Source: Streptomyces venezuelae (GTDB lineage Bacteria; Actinomycetota; Actinomycetes; Streptomycetales; Streptomycetaceae). Taken from it: a stretch of 64,000 nucleotides of DNA. Shown one piece after another: positions 34,147 to 41,744 of this stretch. Location: positions 2,700,001 to 2,764,000 of the forward strand of contig NZ_CP029190.1 in NCBI RefSeq assembly GCF_008642295.1, given 5' to 3'. The translations under genes were made by a program, and so were the position numbers. The notes below the pieces were generated by a model that was not told the DNA's origin, ran no database searches, and saw only the letters and a list, made by a program, of their open reading frames with translations. Numbering within the stretch: the first letter of the stretch is position 1; the number at the start of each line of letters is the position of its first letter.

Positions 34147-34755
34147 TCAGAACTGAACGTCGGAGCAGGCGTAGAAGGCGTTCGCGGTGTCGTTGATGGT
34201 CCAGACGGCGAGGATCAGATGCCGGCCCGATTTACCGCTGGGCAGCTGGCCCTGGTGGGTGAAGGTCATGGGCGGGCGGGCGCCGTTGTAGGCCACGGTC
34301 AGGAAGGGCTGGGATTCGAGCGAGGCGCGGGTGAGGGGCTTGGTGGGGTCCCAGCCGTTCTTGGTGACGTAGTACTTGAAGTCGGTGGTGGAGTGGTTGG
34401 CGGTGAACTGCCACCGGAAGGTGTGGTTCTGGCCGCTGGTGAGCCGGGTGGTGGGCCAGGCGCCGCCGCGCGGGTTGTCCAGCTCGGCGAACTGGGTCAG
34501 ACCGGCGGAACAGATCCTGCCGTCCGCCGGGCCGGCCGCCGGGAAGCCCTTGAGCCCCTCGACGCTCTGCGGCTCCCACTGGATGGCGCCGCAGTCGGGG
34601 ACGGTCTTGTTGGCGCAGAGCTTCTGGCGGCTGATGGGGCTGTCGGTGTAGCCGTGGCCGGAGGCGTTGGGGGCGATGAGGAGGGAGGCCCCGGCTATGA
34701 GGCCGAGGCCGAGCGCGGCGGCGCCGGCCCGTCTGGCGGTACGGGTGTTACGCAT
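34147..34755 (-). CDS. Secreted AA10 lytic polysaccharide monooxygenase (chitin-active)
   Basis: A 202-residue copper enzyme. The signal peptide ends at NASG, leaving His34-Gly-Tyr as the mature N-terminus that forms the copper-binding histidine brace. The rest reads as a classic AA10: DSPISRQKLC, CGAIQWEPQSVEG, the second-His region FRWQFTANHSTTDFKYYVT and terminal FYACSDVQF. It oxidatively cuts crystalline chitin. The ATG at 34755 follows AAGGAG by four bases. A perfect DasR-type site lies ~60 bases upstream, linking it to the chitinase regulon. Confidence 0.95.
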   Translation of the reverse strand: MRNTRTARRAGAAALGLGLIAGASLLIAPNASGHGYTDSPISRQKLCANKTVPDCGAIQWEPQSVEGLKGFPAAGPADGRICSAGLTQFAELDNPRGGAWPTTRLTSGQNHTFRWQFTANHSTTDFKYYVTKNGWDPTKPLTRASLESQPFLTVAYNGARPPMTFTHQGQLPSGKSGRHLILAVWTINDTANAFYACSDVQF

Positions 34756-34815
34756 GATGCTCCTTGGACGTGGGGGGAGTTCCGTGAGCGTGCGCACGCG
34801 TGGGGATGAAATCTC

Positions 34816-34830
34816 AGGTCTAGACCAAGT
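34816..34830 (-). promoter_or_regulatory. DasR-responsive element upstream of the LPMO
   Basis: On the coding strand this is ACTTGGTCTAGACCT, close to the DasR consensus ACTGGTCTAGACCA, ~60 bases before the LPMO start. It contains the palindromic core GGTCTAGACC. Confidence 0.8.
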
Positions 34831-34900
34831 CCCAGATTATTGACGGGAGTTGGCCATGTCCAGACCAACCGGAGAACCGGGGGTTCGCAGCGGAACGGAA

Positions 34901-34953
34901 CCGGAACGGAACCGCCCCCGCCGGGGGCGGAGGCGGGGGCGGTTCCGTTCCGG
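34901..34953 (-). terminator. 22-bp hairpin after the SPFH gene
   Basis: CCGGAACGGAACCGCCCCCG plus CC (34901-34922) pairs without mismatch with the complementary arm at 34932-34953 over a 9-base loop. It is just beyond the SPFH stop codon and is a very strong terminator-like structure. Confidence 0.8.
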
Positions 34954-34971
34954 ACGGGGCTCGGCGGGGGC

Positions 34972-37608
34972 CTACTCCCCCCGGCCGGTGTAGAAGGCGA
35001 CTGTGAGGTCCTTGACCAGCGCCTTGCGCTCGTAGTCGTCGAGCTCGACCAGCCCGCGCGAGGTCAGCCGGTTCACGGTGTCGTCGACCGCATCCACCAC
35101 CGAAGTGAGCACGCTGTCCCGGTGCTTGGCGTCGATCGCGGCGATCCGGCGGCGCCGCATGGCCGCCGCGACCTCCGGGGCGTACTCGATCCGGGTCGGC
35201 TGTGCCGAGAACACCTCGATCCCGACCGCCTCGGTCTCGGCAGCGAGCATCCGGGTCAGCGCGTCGCCGACGGCCTCGGCATCGCGCAGGGTCGGGGCGT
35301 CCTCGTGGAAGGCGTCGGCCGGCAGCTGGGACAGCACCCGGGCCATCGCCGACTCGACCTGCTCGGCGAGGTATTCGGTGTGATCGGCGACGGCGAGCGC
35401 GGCCCGGGCGGTGTCCCGGACCTGCCACACCACCTGGACCACGACCTGGAGGGCGAGGCCGCCGGAGTCCACGGCGGGCAGCGGGTCGCTGCGCCAGTGC
35501 CGCAGGCGTACGTCGACCCGCCTGCGCAGGAGCAGGGGGCTGACCCAGACCAGTCCGGTACGGCGTACGGTCCCCCGGTACCGGCCGAACAGGGTCAGGA
35601 CCCAGGCATGGCCGACCTTCCCGCGGCCGAGTCCGCCGAGGGCGAGCAGCGCGACGATGCCGAGGAAGGCGAGCGGGGGGTAGTCCTGGGCGCGGAGCCC
35701 CTGGTAGGGGTGGGGCGTCGCGCCGAACGCGGCGACCAGGGTGTCGGGGAGGGCGCCGGTCCGCCAGAGCAGGGCGGCGCATCCGGCGAGCGCGAGACCG
35801 CCGACCGCCGCGCCGGCCCAGCCGGGCAGCACGGGACCACGCCGCTCCCGCAGCCGCTCGTCCCCCCGCGGCACCCGCCGCCCGGCGGAGGACTGAGGCA
35901 ACGGCGCGTTGGCCTTGGCCTTGGCTTGGGAAGCCGGCTTGGGCGCGTCGGGACGTACCCGCGCCTGCTCGCGGAACATCAGATGCACTGGGATCTCGGT
36001 GGCGGCTGCGCGGTGGCTCGGGCCGAGCCGGGGCGGGTGCGGGGTGTCGTCCCCGGTCATGCCGCGGGCGACGGCATCGGCGACGATCACCTCGACCCCG
36101 GGCCCGGGAATCCGGCCCCGCCCATCGGCCCCGGGCCACCCGATGGCCCGAACCCCGGCCACGGCCTCGGCCACCCGCCGCGGAACGGGCCCGGCGATGC
36201 CGCGCTCGGGCCCGGCAGGCCCGGACGGCTCACCGCCGGCCAGGCCCTGGGCCCGCCCGGCCTGCTCGACGAGCCCGGCGATGGGCCCGACCGGGCCCGT
36301 AAGCCCCGCCGCCACCCGCCCGGCCGCGGGCTCGGGCGGCTCCGCGCCACCCCCGGCGGACCCGGCCGGCCCGGCCGCCGCCTGCCCGGCGAGCCCGGCG
36401 CCGCACCCGGCGGGGCCGGGCGACCCGGCCGGCATCGGCTCGGCCACGCCGCGCACGGGCCCGGGGGTGCCCGCCAGCCCGGACAGCCCGTCACCCGATC
36501 CGGCACCGCCGGGCTCGGGCCCGACAGGGCCGGACGACCCTGCCGGCATCGGCTCGGCCTGACCCCCGAGCCCGGCCATGCCGCGCACGGACCCGGCAGG
36601 GCCCGCCGACGCGGACAGCGCCTGCCCGGCCATAGGCCCGGCGATCGTCCCGACAGAGCCGGCAGGCCGGGACTCCGGCCGGGCCGGCCCCTCGCCGGAG
36701 CCGGCGACGCCGGGCTCGGGCCCGACAGGGCCCTCCTGCCCGGTCAGCGCCCGCCCGGCCCCAGGGGCGGCAACCGTCCCGACAGAGTCGGCCGGGCCGA
36801 CAGGCCGGGACTCCGGCCAGGCGAGCCCTTCGCCGGCTCCGGCGACACCGGGCTCGGGCCTGACGGGCCCGGACGGCCCGTCGCCGAACCCGGCCACACC
36901 ACGCACAGACCCGGCAGGGCCCGCCAACCCGAACAGCGCCCGCCCGGCCGCGGGACCGGACGCGTCCGTACCGGACCCGGCGGGGCCCGCAAGCCCGGCC
37001 GAGGCCTGGCCGGCGAACCCGGCCGCAGGCCCAAACAGCCCAGCACCGGACCCCGCAATGCCGGGCTTGAGCCCGGCAGGGCCCGCCAGCCCGGACGGCG
37101 TCCGCCCGGCCACGGGGCCGGCGACCGTCCCAGAAGGGCCGGCAGGCCGGGACTCCGGCCGGGCGAGCCCTTCGCCGGGCCCGGTAGGGCCGGACGGCCC
37201 GGCCGGCATCGGCTCGGCCACGCCGCGCACGGGCCCGGCGGGGCCCGCAAGCCCGGCCGAGGCCTGCTCGGCGAACCCGGCCGCAGGGCCGAACAGCCCA
37301 GCTCCGGGCCCGGCAGGGCCCATCAGCCCGGACAACGTCCGCCCGGACGCAGGGGCGCCGGGACCGGTGCCGGACTTGGCGGCGTCGGGGAGCCGGGCCT
37401 CCGCCCGGGACGCTCCAACGAGCCCGGCAGGGCTCGGCGCGTCGGCGGGGCCGGATTGGCCCGGGAGGTCGGGGGTCGGGCGGGCAGGGGTATGGGCCCA
37501 GGGGCCCGCGGTGCCGGGGGTCGATCGTGTTTCCGCCTGCGGGATCGGCCGGACCGGCGGGCGGAGGGGCATGTTGCCCGTCGTGGAAGTCGTGCGCGTG
37601 GGGAACAT
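34972..37608 (-). CDS. SPFH/Band 7 protein with long collagen-like repetitive arm
   Basis: An 878-residue protein. The first ~520 residues are low-complexity Gly/Pro/Ala sequence with recurrent blocks such as GPAGP, ARPESRPAGP and AEPMPAGP. The C-terminal third is an SPFH module: two hydrophobic helices (~598-615, ~644-660), then the Band 7 domain (~665-830, VQVVWQVRDTARAALAVAD, IEVFSAQPTRIEYAPEVAAA). SPFH proteins form membrane scaffolds. The ATG at 37608 follows GGAGG; another ATG at 37623 overlaps the upstream NlpC/P60 stop. The two genes form an operon, suggesting a wall- and membrane-organising pair. Confidence 0.85.
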   Translation of the reverse strand: MFPTRTTSTTGNMPLRPPVRPIPQAETRSTPGTAGPWAHTPARPTPDLPGQSGPADAPSPAGLVGASRAEARLPDAAKSGTGPGAPASGRTLSGLMGPAGPGAGLFGPAAGFAEQASAGLAGPAGPVRGVAEPMPAGPSGPTGPGEGLARPESRPAGPSGTVAGPVAGRTPSGLAGPAGLKPGIAGSGAGLFGPAAGFAGQASAGLAGPAGSGTDASGPAAGRALFGLAGPAGSVRGVAGFGDGPSGPVRPEPGVAGAGEGLAWPESRPVGPADSVGTVAAPGAGRALTGQEGPVGPEPGVAGSGEGPARPESRPAGSVGTIAGPMAGQALSASAGPAGSVRGMAGLGGQAEPMPAGSSGPVGPEPGGAGSGDGLSGLAGTPGPVRGVAEPMPAGSPGPAGCGAGLAGQAAAGPAGSAGGGAEPPEPAAGRVAAGLTGPVGPIAGLVEQAGRAQGLAGGEPSGPAGPERGIAGPVPRRVAEAVAGVRAIGWPGADGRGRIPGPGVEVIVADAVARGMTGDDTPHPPRLGPSHRAAATEIPVHLMFREQARVRPDAPKPASQAKAKANAPLPQSSAGRRVPRGDERLRERRGPVLPGWAGAAVGGLALAGCAALLWRTGALPDTLVAAFGATPHPYQGLRAQDYPPLAFLGIVALLALGGLGRGKVGHAWVLTLFGRYRGTVRRTGLVWVSPLLLRRRVDVRLRHWRSDPLPAVDSGGLALQVVVQVVWQVRDTARAALAVADHTEYLAEQVESAMARVLSQLPADAFHEDAPTLRDAEAVGDALTRMLAAETEAVGIEVFSAQPTRIEYAPEVAAAMRRRRIAAIDAKHRDSVLTSVVDAVDDTVNRLTSRGLVELDDYERKALVKDLTVAFYTGRGE
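36080..37400 (-). repeat. Degenerate coding repeats in the SPFH gene
   Basis: Imperfect tandem blocks rich in CCCGG/GGCCC encode the Gly/Pro/Ala arm. Units of about 25-45 residues recur, with phrases such as GPAGPVRGVAEPMPAG and ARPESRPAGPSGT. Such tracts expand and contract by slippage, and copy number is likely to vary between strains. Confidence 0.75.
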
Positions 37609-37619
37609 CCTTGCCTCCG

Positions 37620-39095
37620 TCATGCGAACAGCCGTCTCCAGGTTTCCGGGCCGGGGTAGCCGTCGGCCGCGGCCCCGCGCCAGCCCTGGGCGCGCTGGAA
37701 GGCCTCGACGTTGCGGCGGTCGGCCTCGGTCCAGCGGGAGCCGGGGCCGGATCGGTAGTGCTTGCCGAAGCCCTTGTGGGCCAGCCGGCGGCCCAGCGCT
37801 TCGATCGCCGGATGGGTGCTGCCCGGCCGGAACGCGGCCCCGCCGGGATACGCCGGGGCCGGCTTCACCGGCCTGGTGCTCGGTGCCGGCGTCGACGGAG
37901 TGGGCGGGGTCGACGGGGTCGGTGTCACGGCAGGCGGCGGCGGTGGCGTCGGCGGGGTGCCCGCGCCCACCGTCGGGCGGATGTCCTTGCCCGCGCCCGT
38001 GACCAGCAGCTTCCAGGTGTCCGGCCCCGGCACCCCGTCCGCATCGGCACCGGTCCACCCCTGCGCCTGCTGGAACGCCTGGGTGGCGAGCCGGTCCGCG
38101 TCGGACCAGCGGGTGGCGGGCCCCTTGGGATAGAAGCGGGTCGCGCCGCGGTCGATCAGCATCCGGCCGAGCCGCAGCACATGCTCGTTGTCCGCGCCCG
38201 GACCGAACTTCGCCGCGCCGGGGAACGCCGTCCCGCCGACCGGCGTGGCCGTCGGGCCTCCCGGGTTCGAGTCGTCCGGGAGGATCCCGCCCACTACCCC
38301 GTTGAAACGGTACGGGAGGTATTTGTCCGCGTTCTTCCAGTAGCCGTACGGCGTCGCCAGCTTCCGCGTCGCCGGGCGCGTCTGCTCATAGGCCACGTAG
38401 TGCGACTTGGTCTCGTCGACCCAGCCGCCGAAGATCACCACATGGGAGCCCTTGTTGGGATCCGCCGGGTTGTGGAACAGCAGCATGTCCCCCGGCAGCA
38501 GCTCATCCTTGGTGATCTTCGTGGCGAACTTGTCCAGGCTGCCGGTCCATTCATTCGTCCCCAGGTTCCAGACCATCGAGACATAGCCGGAGCAGTCCTG
38601 CCGGTAGCCGTCCGACCAGTACGTGGACATGCTGTACGGGACCTGCGCGTCCAGCCACAGCTTGGCCCGGTTGATGATCGACGCCCGGTTGATCCGCTTG
38701 ATCGCCGGACGCTGGCCCGGCTTGGCCGGCGGACGCGCCGGGATGCCGCGCGGGCCGTGCAGCGGCCCCTGCGTGCCCTGGGGCGTGTCCGGCTCCTCGG
38801 CTCCGGAATCGTCAGTTCTGGGCTCCCCGGCCCGGCCCGCGCCCGTGCCCACCGCTCCCGCACCAGGCGGCGGATCCGCCGTCGCCGTGGTACCGCCACC
38901 GCCCAGCACCACCCCGGCTGCCGTCATCAGGACCAGCGCGCGCCGCGCACCGTGGGCCCCGGGGTGGCCGCCGTCCCGCAGCGGTATGGCCCGCGGACCG
39001 CCCATCGCGCGGCGCCGCTGGACGCACCCCCGGCATGCACAGTCGCCCGTGGGTTCGTATTCCTCGAAGACCGGCATCTGCATCTGCGTCGTCAT
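37620..39095 (-). CDS. Secreted NlpC/P60 endopeptidase with two peptidoglycan-binding domains
   Basis: A 491-residue protein. After a Cys-rich conserved tail (GDCACRGCVQRRRAMGG) and a hydrophobic segment (~53-72), the NlpC/P60 domain holds catalytic Cys168 (RQDCSGYVSMVW) and His218 (KGSHVVIFGGW). Two C-terminal peptidoglycan-binding repeats follow, GWTGADADGVPGPDTWKLL (~360) and GWRGAAADGYPGPETWRRL at the end. The enzyme should cut muropeptide stems. A Pro/Thr linker joins the repeats. Its stop overlaps an ATG of the SPFH gene downstream. Confidence 0.9.
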   Translation of the reverse strand: MTTQMQMPVFEEYEPTGDCACRGCVQRRRAMGGPRAIPLRDGGHPGAHGARRALVLMTAAGVVLGGGGTTATADPPPGAGAVGTGAGRAGEPRTDDSGAEEPDTPQGTQGPLHGPRGIPARPPAKPGQRPAIKRINRASIINRAKLWLDAQVPYSMSTYWSDGYRQDCSGYVSMVWNLGTNEWTGSLDKFATKITKDELLPGDMLLFHNPADPNKGSHVVIFGGWVDETKSHYVAYEQTRPATRKLATPYGYWKNADKYLPYRFNGVVGGILPDDSNPGGPTATPVGGTAFPGAAKFGPGADNEHVLRLGRMLIDRGATRFYPKGPATRWSDADRLATQAFQQAQGWTGADADGVPGPDTWKLLVTGAGKDIRPTVGAGTPPTPPPPPAVTPTPSTPPTPSTPAPSTRPVKPAPAYPGGAAFRPGSTHPAIEALGRRLAHKGFGKHYRSGPGSRWTEADRRNVEAFQRAQGWRGAAADGYPGPETWRRLFA

Positions 39096-39260
39096 GCGGT
39101 TCCGTCCACTCCTCACCCATACCTGGCGCAGCGTCAGATTCGACGCGACCAAGAGATATAGTGCACGGAAAGCCCCACGAATATGGGTTAATCGGACAAG
39201 CCGGGCGTGGCTGGTTCACGAGCATCACCCGAGGTGGGGTAGAGTTTTCCTTGTCAGCAG

Positions 39261-39334
39261 GCGCCGCTAGCTCAGTTGGTTAGAGCAGCTGACTCTTAAT
39301 CAGCGGGTCCGGGGTTCGAGTCCCTGGCGGCGCA
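39261..39334 (+). tRNA. tRNA-Lys (anticodon CTT), copy 3
   Basis: Same sequence by eye as the copies at 19642 and 30183, again preceded by GTCAGCAG, with a TAGAGT -10-like box upstream. Confidence 0.97.
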
Positions 39335-39340
39335 CAGACG

Positions 39341-39374
39341 GAAAAGGCCCCTCGCAGCAGCGAGGGGCCTTTTC
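39341..39374 (+). terminator. Terminator after tRNA-Lys copy 3
   Basis: GAAAAGGCCCCTCGC (39341-39355) pairs with GCGAGGGGCCTTTTC (39360-39374) around AGCA, with the T-run in the descending arm. Confidence 0.85.
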
Positions 39375-39422
39375 GTGTCCCAGCGCAGTCCTGCCGCAGT
39401 CCTGCCGCAGTCCCGCCGCAGG

Positions 39423-40079
39423 TCAGCGGCGGGGGGTCGCCGTCAGGTAGGCCGAGACCACCACGTTCGCCGTGTACTCCTTCGCCACCTTGTCGTACGT
39501 ACCGCCGCAGGTCACCAGCCGCAGCTCGGCCCGCCCCGGCACCCGCGGCCCGTACGCCTTGTGCGCGTCGAAGGCGCGGCGCTCGTACACCCGCACCTCC
39601 TCGATGGTGAACTCCACGACCGAGGCGTCCGCCCGGGTCACCCGCACCTTGTCACCCGGCTGGGCCGTGCTGAGCCCGTAGAACACCGCCGGCTTCGACT
39701 CCGTGTCCACGTGCCCGACCAGCAGCGCCGTGCCCGCCTCGCCCGGTTTGGTGCCGCCCGACCACCAGCCGACCACGCCCGGCCGGCCGTACGGCGGCGG
39801 CTCGATCGCACCGTTGCGGTCCAGGCCCCGGGCAATCACCGGGGCCGAGATGCCCATGGACGGTACGTCGAGCCTGTGCGGCGGCCCGCCGGCCGGCAGC
39901 GGGCTGTGGGCAGCCGGGAGGCCACGGCCGAACAGGGCGCCGGCCTGGCCCGGGCGCTCGACGGGCTTGAACTCGGTGATCTCGCGGCCCCACAGCCACA
40001 GGCCCAGTACGAGCACGGTCCAGGCGGCGACGGTCAGCAGCCGGCCCCCGCCGGAGGACCGCGGCTCGGTGTCCGTCAT
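39423..40079 (-). CDS. Class F sortase-like transpeptidase
   Basis: A 218-residue membrane-anchored protein with one N-terminal helix (~13-30). The sortase beta-barrel shows the catalytic His in LLVGHVDTESKP and the catalytic Cys in ELRLVTCGGTYD. Class F sortases are single-domain enzymes typical of actinobacteria. The usual downstream Arg is not obvious: after Cys the sequence is GGTYDKVAKEYTANVVVSA with no Arg until the final TATPRR. Activity therefore needs testing. A surface protein gene ends nine bases upstream in the same direction and is a likely partner. Confidence 0.85.
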   Translation of the reverse strand: MTDTEPRSSGGGRLLTVAAWTVLVLGLWLWGREITEFKPVERPGQAGALFGRGLPAAHSPLPAGGPPHRLDVPSMGISAPVIARGLDRNGAIEPPPYGRPGVVGWWSGGTKPGEAGTALLVGHVDTESKPAVFYGLSTAQPGDKVRVTRADASVVEFTIEEVRVYERRAFDAHKAYGPRVPGRAELRLVTCGGTYDKVAKEYTANVVVSAYLTATPRR

Positions 40080-40088
40080 CGCCGTCGG

Positions 40089-40766
40089 TCATTCGCCGCT
40101 GCGGCGGCGCCGCAGCTTCAGCGCCCGGCCCGCCACGGCGAGGCCGGCCGCGGCGGCGAGCACCCCGCCGATCACGGTGTGCGGCAGGCTCGGGCCCTCC
40201 CGCTCCGGCTCCTTCTTCGCGGTGGCCAGCTCGGCCGCCATACCGCCGCCGCCCGCGTGCACCGGCCAGCGCGGGGTGTGGTGGGCGTCCGGGCGGTGGT
40301 GGTCAGGGCGGTGGTGGTCGGGGCGCTGGTGGTCCGGGCGGTGGTGGTCCGGCTTGTGGGGGACGATCTGCAGTGAGCCGGTGGCCTTCTCGCCGCCGTC
40401 GCAGAACGCCCGTACGGTGTGCCAGCCGGGCCGCGCATGCGTGCTGACCATCGCCTCCCCGTACAGCGGGTTGCCCCGGCCGTCGCGGCCGGACAGATCC
40501 GCATCCGCGACGAAGACGGGGGACTTCGCCAGGCCGGTGGTGCCCTTGCACCCGGTGACGCGCAGCTCGATCTGTGCCCCCGGCTCGGCGGTGGACGGAG
40601 TGGCCCACACCGTGCCGCGCTGCCCCTCCTCGGCCGGGGCGGCGGGCGCGGGCGCGGGCGCAGCCACGGCCACGGCCGGGACGGCGCAGACGACGGAAGC
40701 GGCGGAGACGGCGGTCAGGGTGACGGCCACTCCGGTGGCACGGAGAGCGAGCAGAGCAGTGCGCAT
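40089..40766 (-). CDS. Secreted surface protein with His-rich repeats and LPHT-type tail
   Basis: A 225-residue exported protein. The signal peptide (MRTALLALRATGVAVTLTAV) is followed by a small beta domain (~50-130) with a possible disulfide (GCKGTTGLAK, FCDGGEK), then tandem DHHRPDHQRP-type repeats (~140-160) that could bind metal ions. The C-terminus reads PSLPHTVIGGVLAAAAGLAV followed by a basic tail, resembling a cell-wall sorting signal with LPHTV in place of LPXTG. The ATG at 40766 follows GGAGG. It is directly upstream of the sortase gene, so it may be its substrate. Confidence 0.8.
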   Translation of the reverse strand: MRTALLALRATGVAVTLTAVSAASVVCAVPAVAVAAPAPAPAAPAEEGQRGTVWATPSTAEPGAQIELRVTGCKGTTGLAKSPVFVADADLSGRDGRGNPLYGEAMVSTHARPGWHTVRAFCDGGEKATGSLQIVPHKPDHHRPDHQRPDHHRPDHHRPDAHHTPRWPVHAGGGGMAAELATAKKEPEREGPSLPHTVIGGVLAAAAGLAVAGRALKLRRRRSGE

Positions 40767-40875
40767 CGTGAACCTCCTCGTCAGGAGGTTCGCCTGCGCC
40801 GCGCCGCTCCGCATCCGGAGCGGCGCACTACTGGCCCGTACGGGTCAGACCGTCAGACGATCAGAGGATCGGCGA

Positions 40876-41655
40876 TCAGACGAGATCGACCAGATCGGCG
40901 ATGGAGTCGACCGTCTTGGTCGGGCGGTAGGGGAACTTCTCGGTGTCCGCGCGCGTGGTCAGGCCGGTCAGCACCAGGAAGGTCTGCATGCCCGCCTCCA
41001 GGCCGGCCAGTACGTCGGTGTCCATCCGGTCGCCGATCATCGCGCTGGTCTCGGAGTGCGCGCCGATGGCGTTGAGGCCCGTACGCATCATCAGCGGGTT
41101 CGGCTTGCCCGCGAAGTACGGCTGCTTGCCGGTGGCCTTGGTGATCAACGCGGCGACCGCGCCGGTGGCGGGCAGCGGGCCCTCGGTGGACGGGCCGGTC
41201 TCGTCCGGGTTGGTGCAGATGAAACGGGCGCCGGCGTTGATCAGGCGGACGGCCTTGGTCATCGCCTCGAAGCTGTAGGTGCGGGTCTCGCCGAGGACCA
41301 CGTAGTCGGGTTCGTGGTCGGTGAGCACGTAGCCGATGTCGTGCAGGGCGGTGGTGAGCCCCGCCTCGCCGATGACGTACGCGGTGCCGCCCGGGCGCTG
41401 GTCGTCGAGGAACTTGGCGGTGGCCAGGGCGGAGGTCCAGATGTTCTCGACCGGAACGTCCAGGCCCATCCGCTGCAGCCGGGCCTGGAGGTCGCGCGGG
41501 GTGTAGATCGAGTTGTTGGTCAGCACCAGGAACGGCTTGCCGGACTCGCGCAGCCGCTTGATGAAGGCATCGGCGCCGGGGATCGGAGTGCCCTCGTGGA
41601 TGAGGACCCCGTCCATGTCGGTGAGCCAGGATTCGATCGGCTTGCGCTCTGCCAC
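40876..41655 (-). CDS. HAD-superfamily class IIA phosphatase (NagD-like)
   Basis: A 259-residue enzyme. Motif I is WLTDMDGVLIHEG with the nucleophile Asp and the acid-base Asp; motif II is FLVLTNNS; the C2 cap is of type IIA; and motif IV is MIGDRMDTDVLAG. The family dephosphorylates nucleotides and sugar phosphates. The GTG start at 41655 follows GGAG. The neighbouring phosphodiesterase starts ~90 bases away and is probably independent. Confidence 0.92.
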   Translation of the reverse strand: MAERKPIESWLTDMDGVLIHEGTPIPGADAFIKRLRESGKPFLVLTNNSIYTPRDLQARLQRMGLDVPVENIWTSALATAKFLDDQRPGGTAYVIGEAGLTTALHDIGYVLTDHEPDYVVLGETRTYSFEAMTKAVRLINAGARFICTNPDETGPSTEGPLPATGAVAALITKATGKQPYFAGKPNPLMMRTGLNAIGAHSETSAMIGDRMDTDVLAGLEAGMQTFLVLTGLTTRADTEKFPYRPTKTVDSIADLVDLV

Positions 41656-41744
41656 TGACGTTTCTCCGCTCTGACCTGTGGTCTGTACCACCACCCTATC
41701 GGGAGCGGGCCGTGGCCGCCGAGGGCGTCCACGGCCCGGACACG

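Noticed and set aside
36080..37400. CRISPR-like array
   Set aside because: The repeats are degenerate, in frame, without regular unique spacers of constant size, and no cas genes are near.
34840..37659. A 939-residue rightward open frame over the SPFH repeats
   Set aside because: It is antisense to the SPFH gene's repeat region; its repeats mirror the true frame and there is no start signal.
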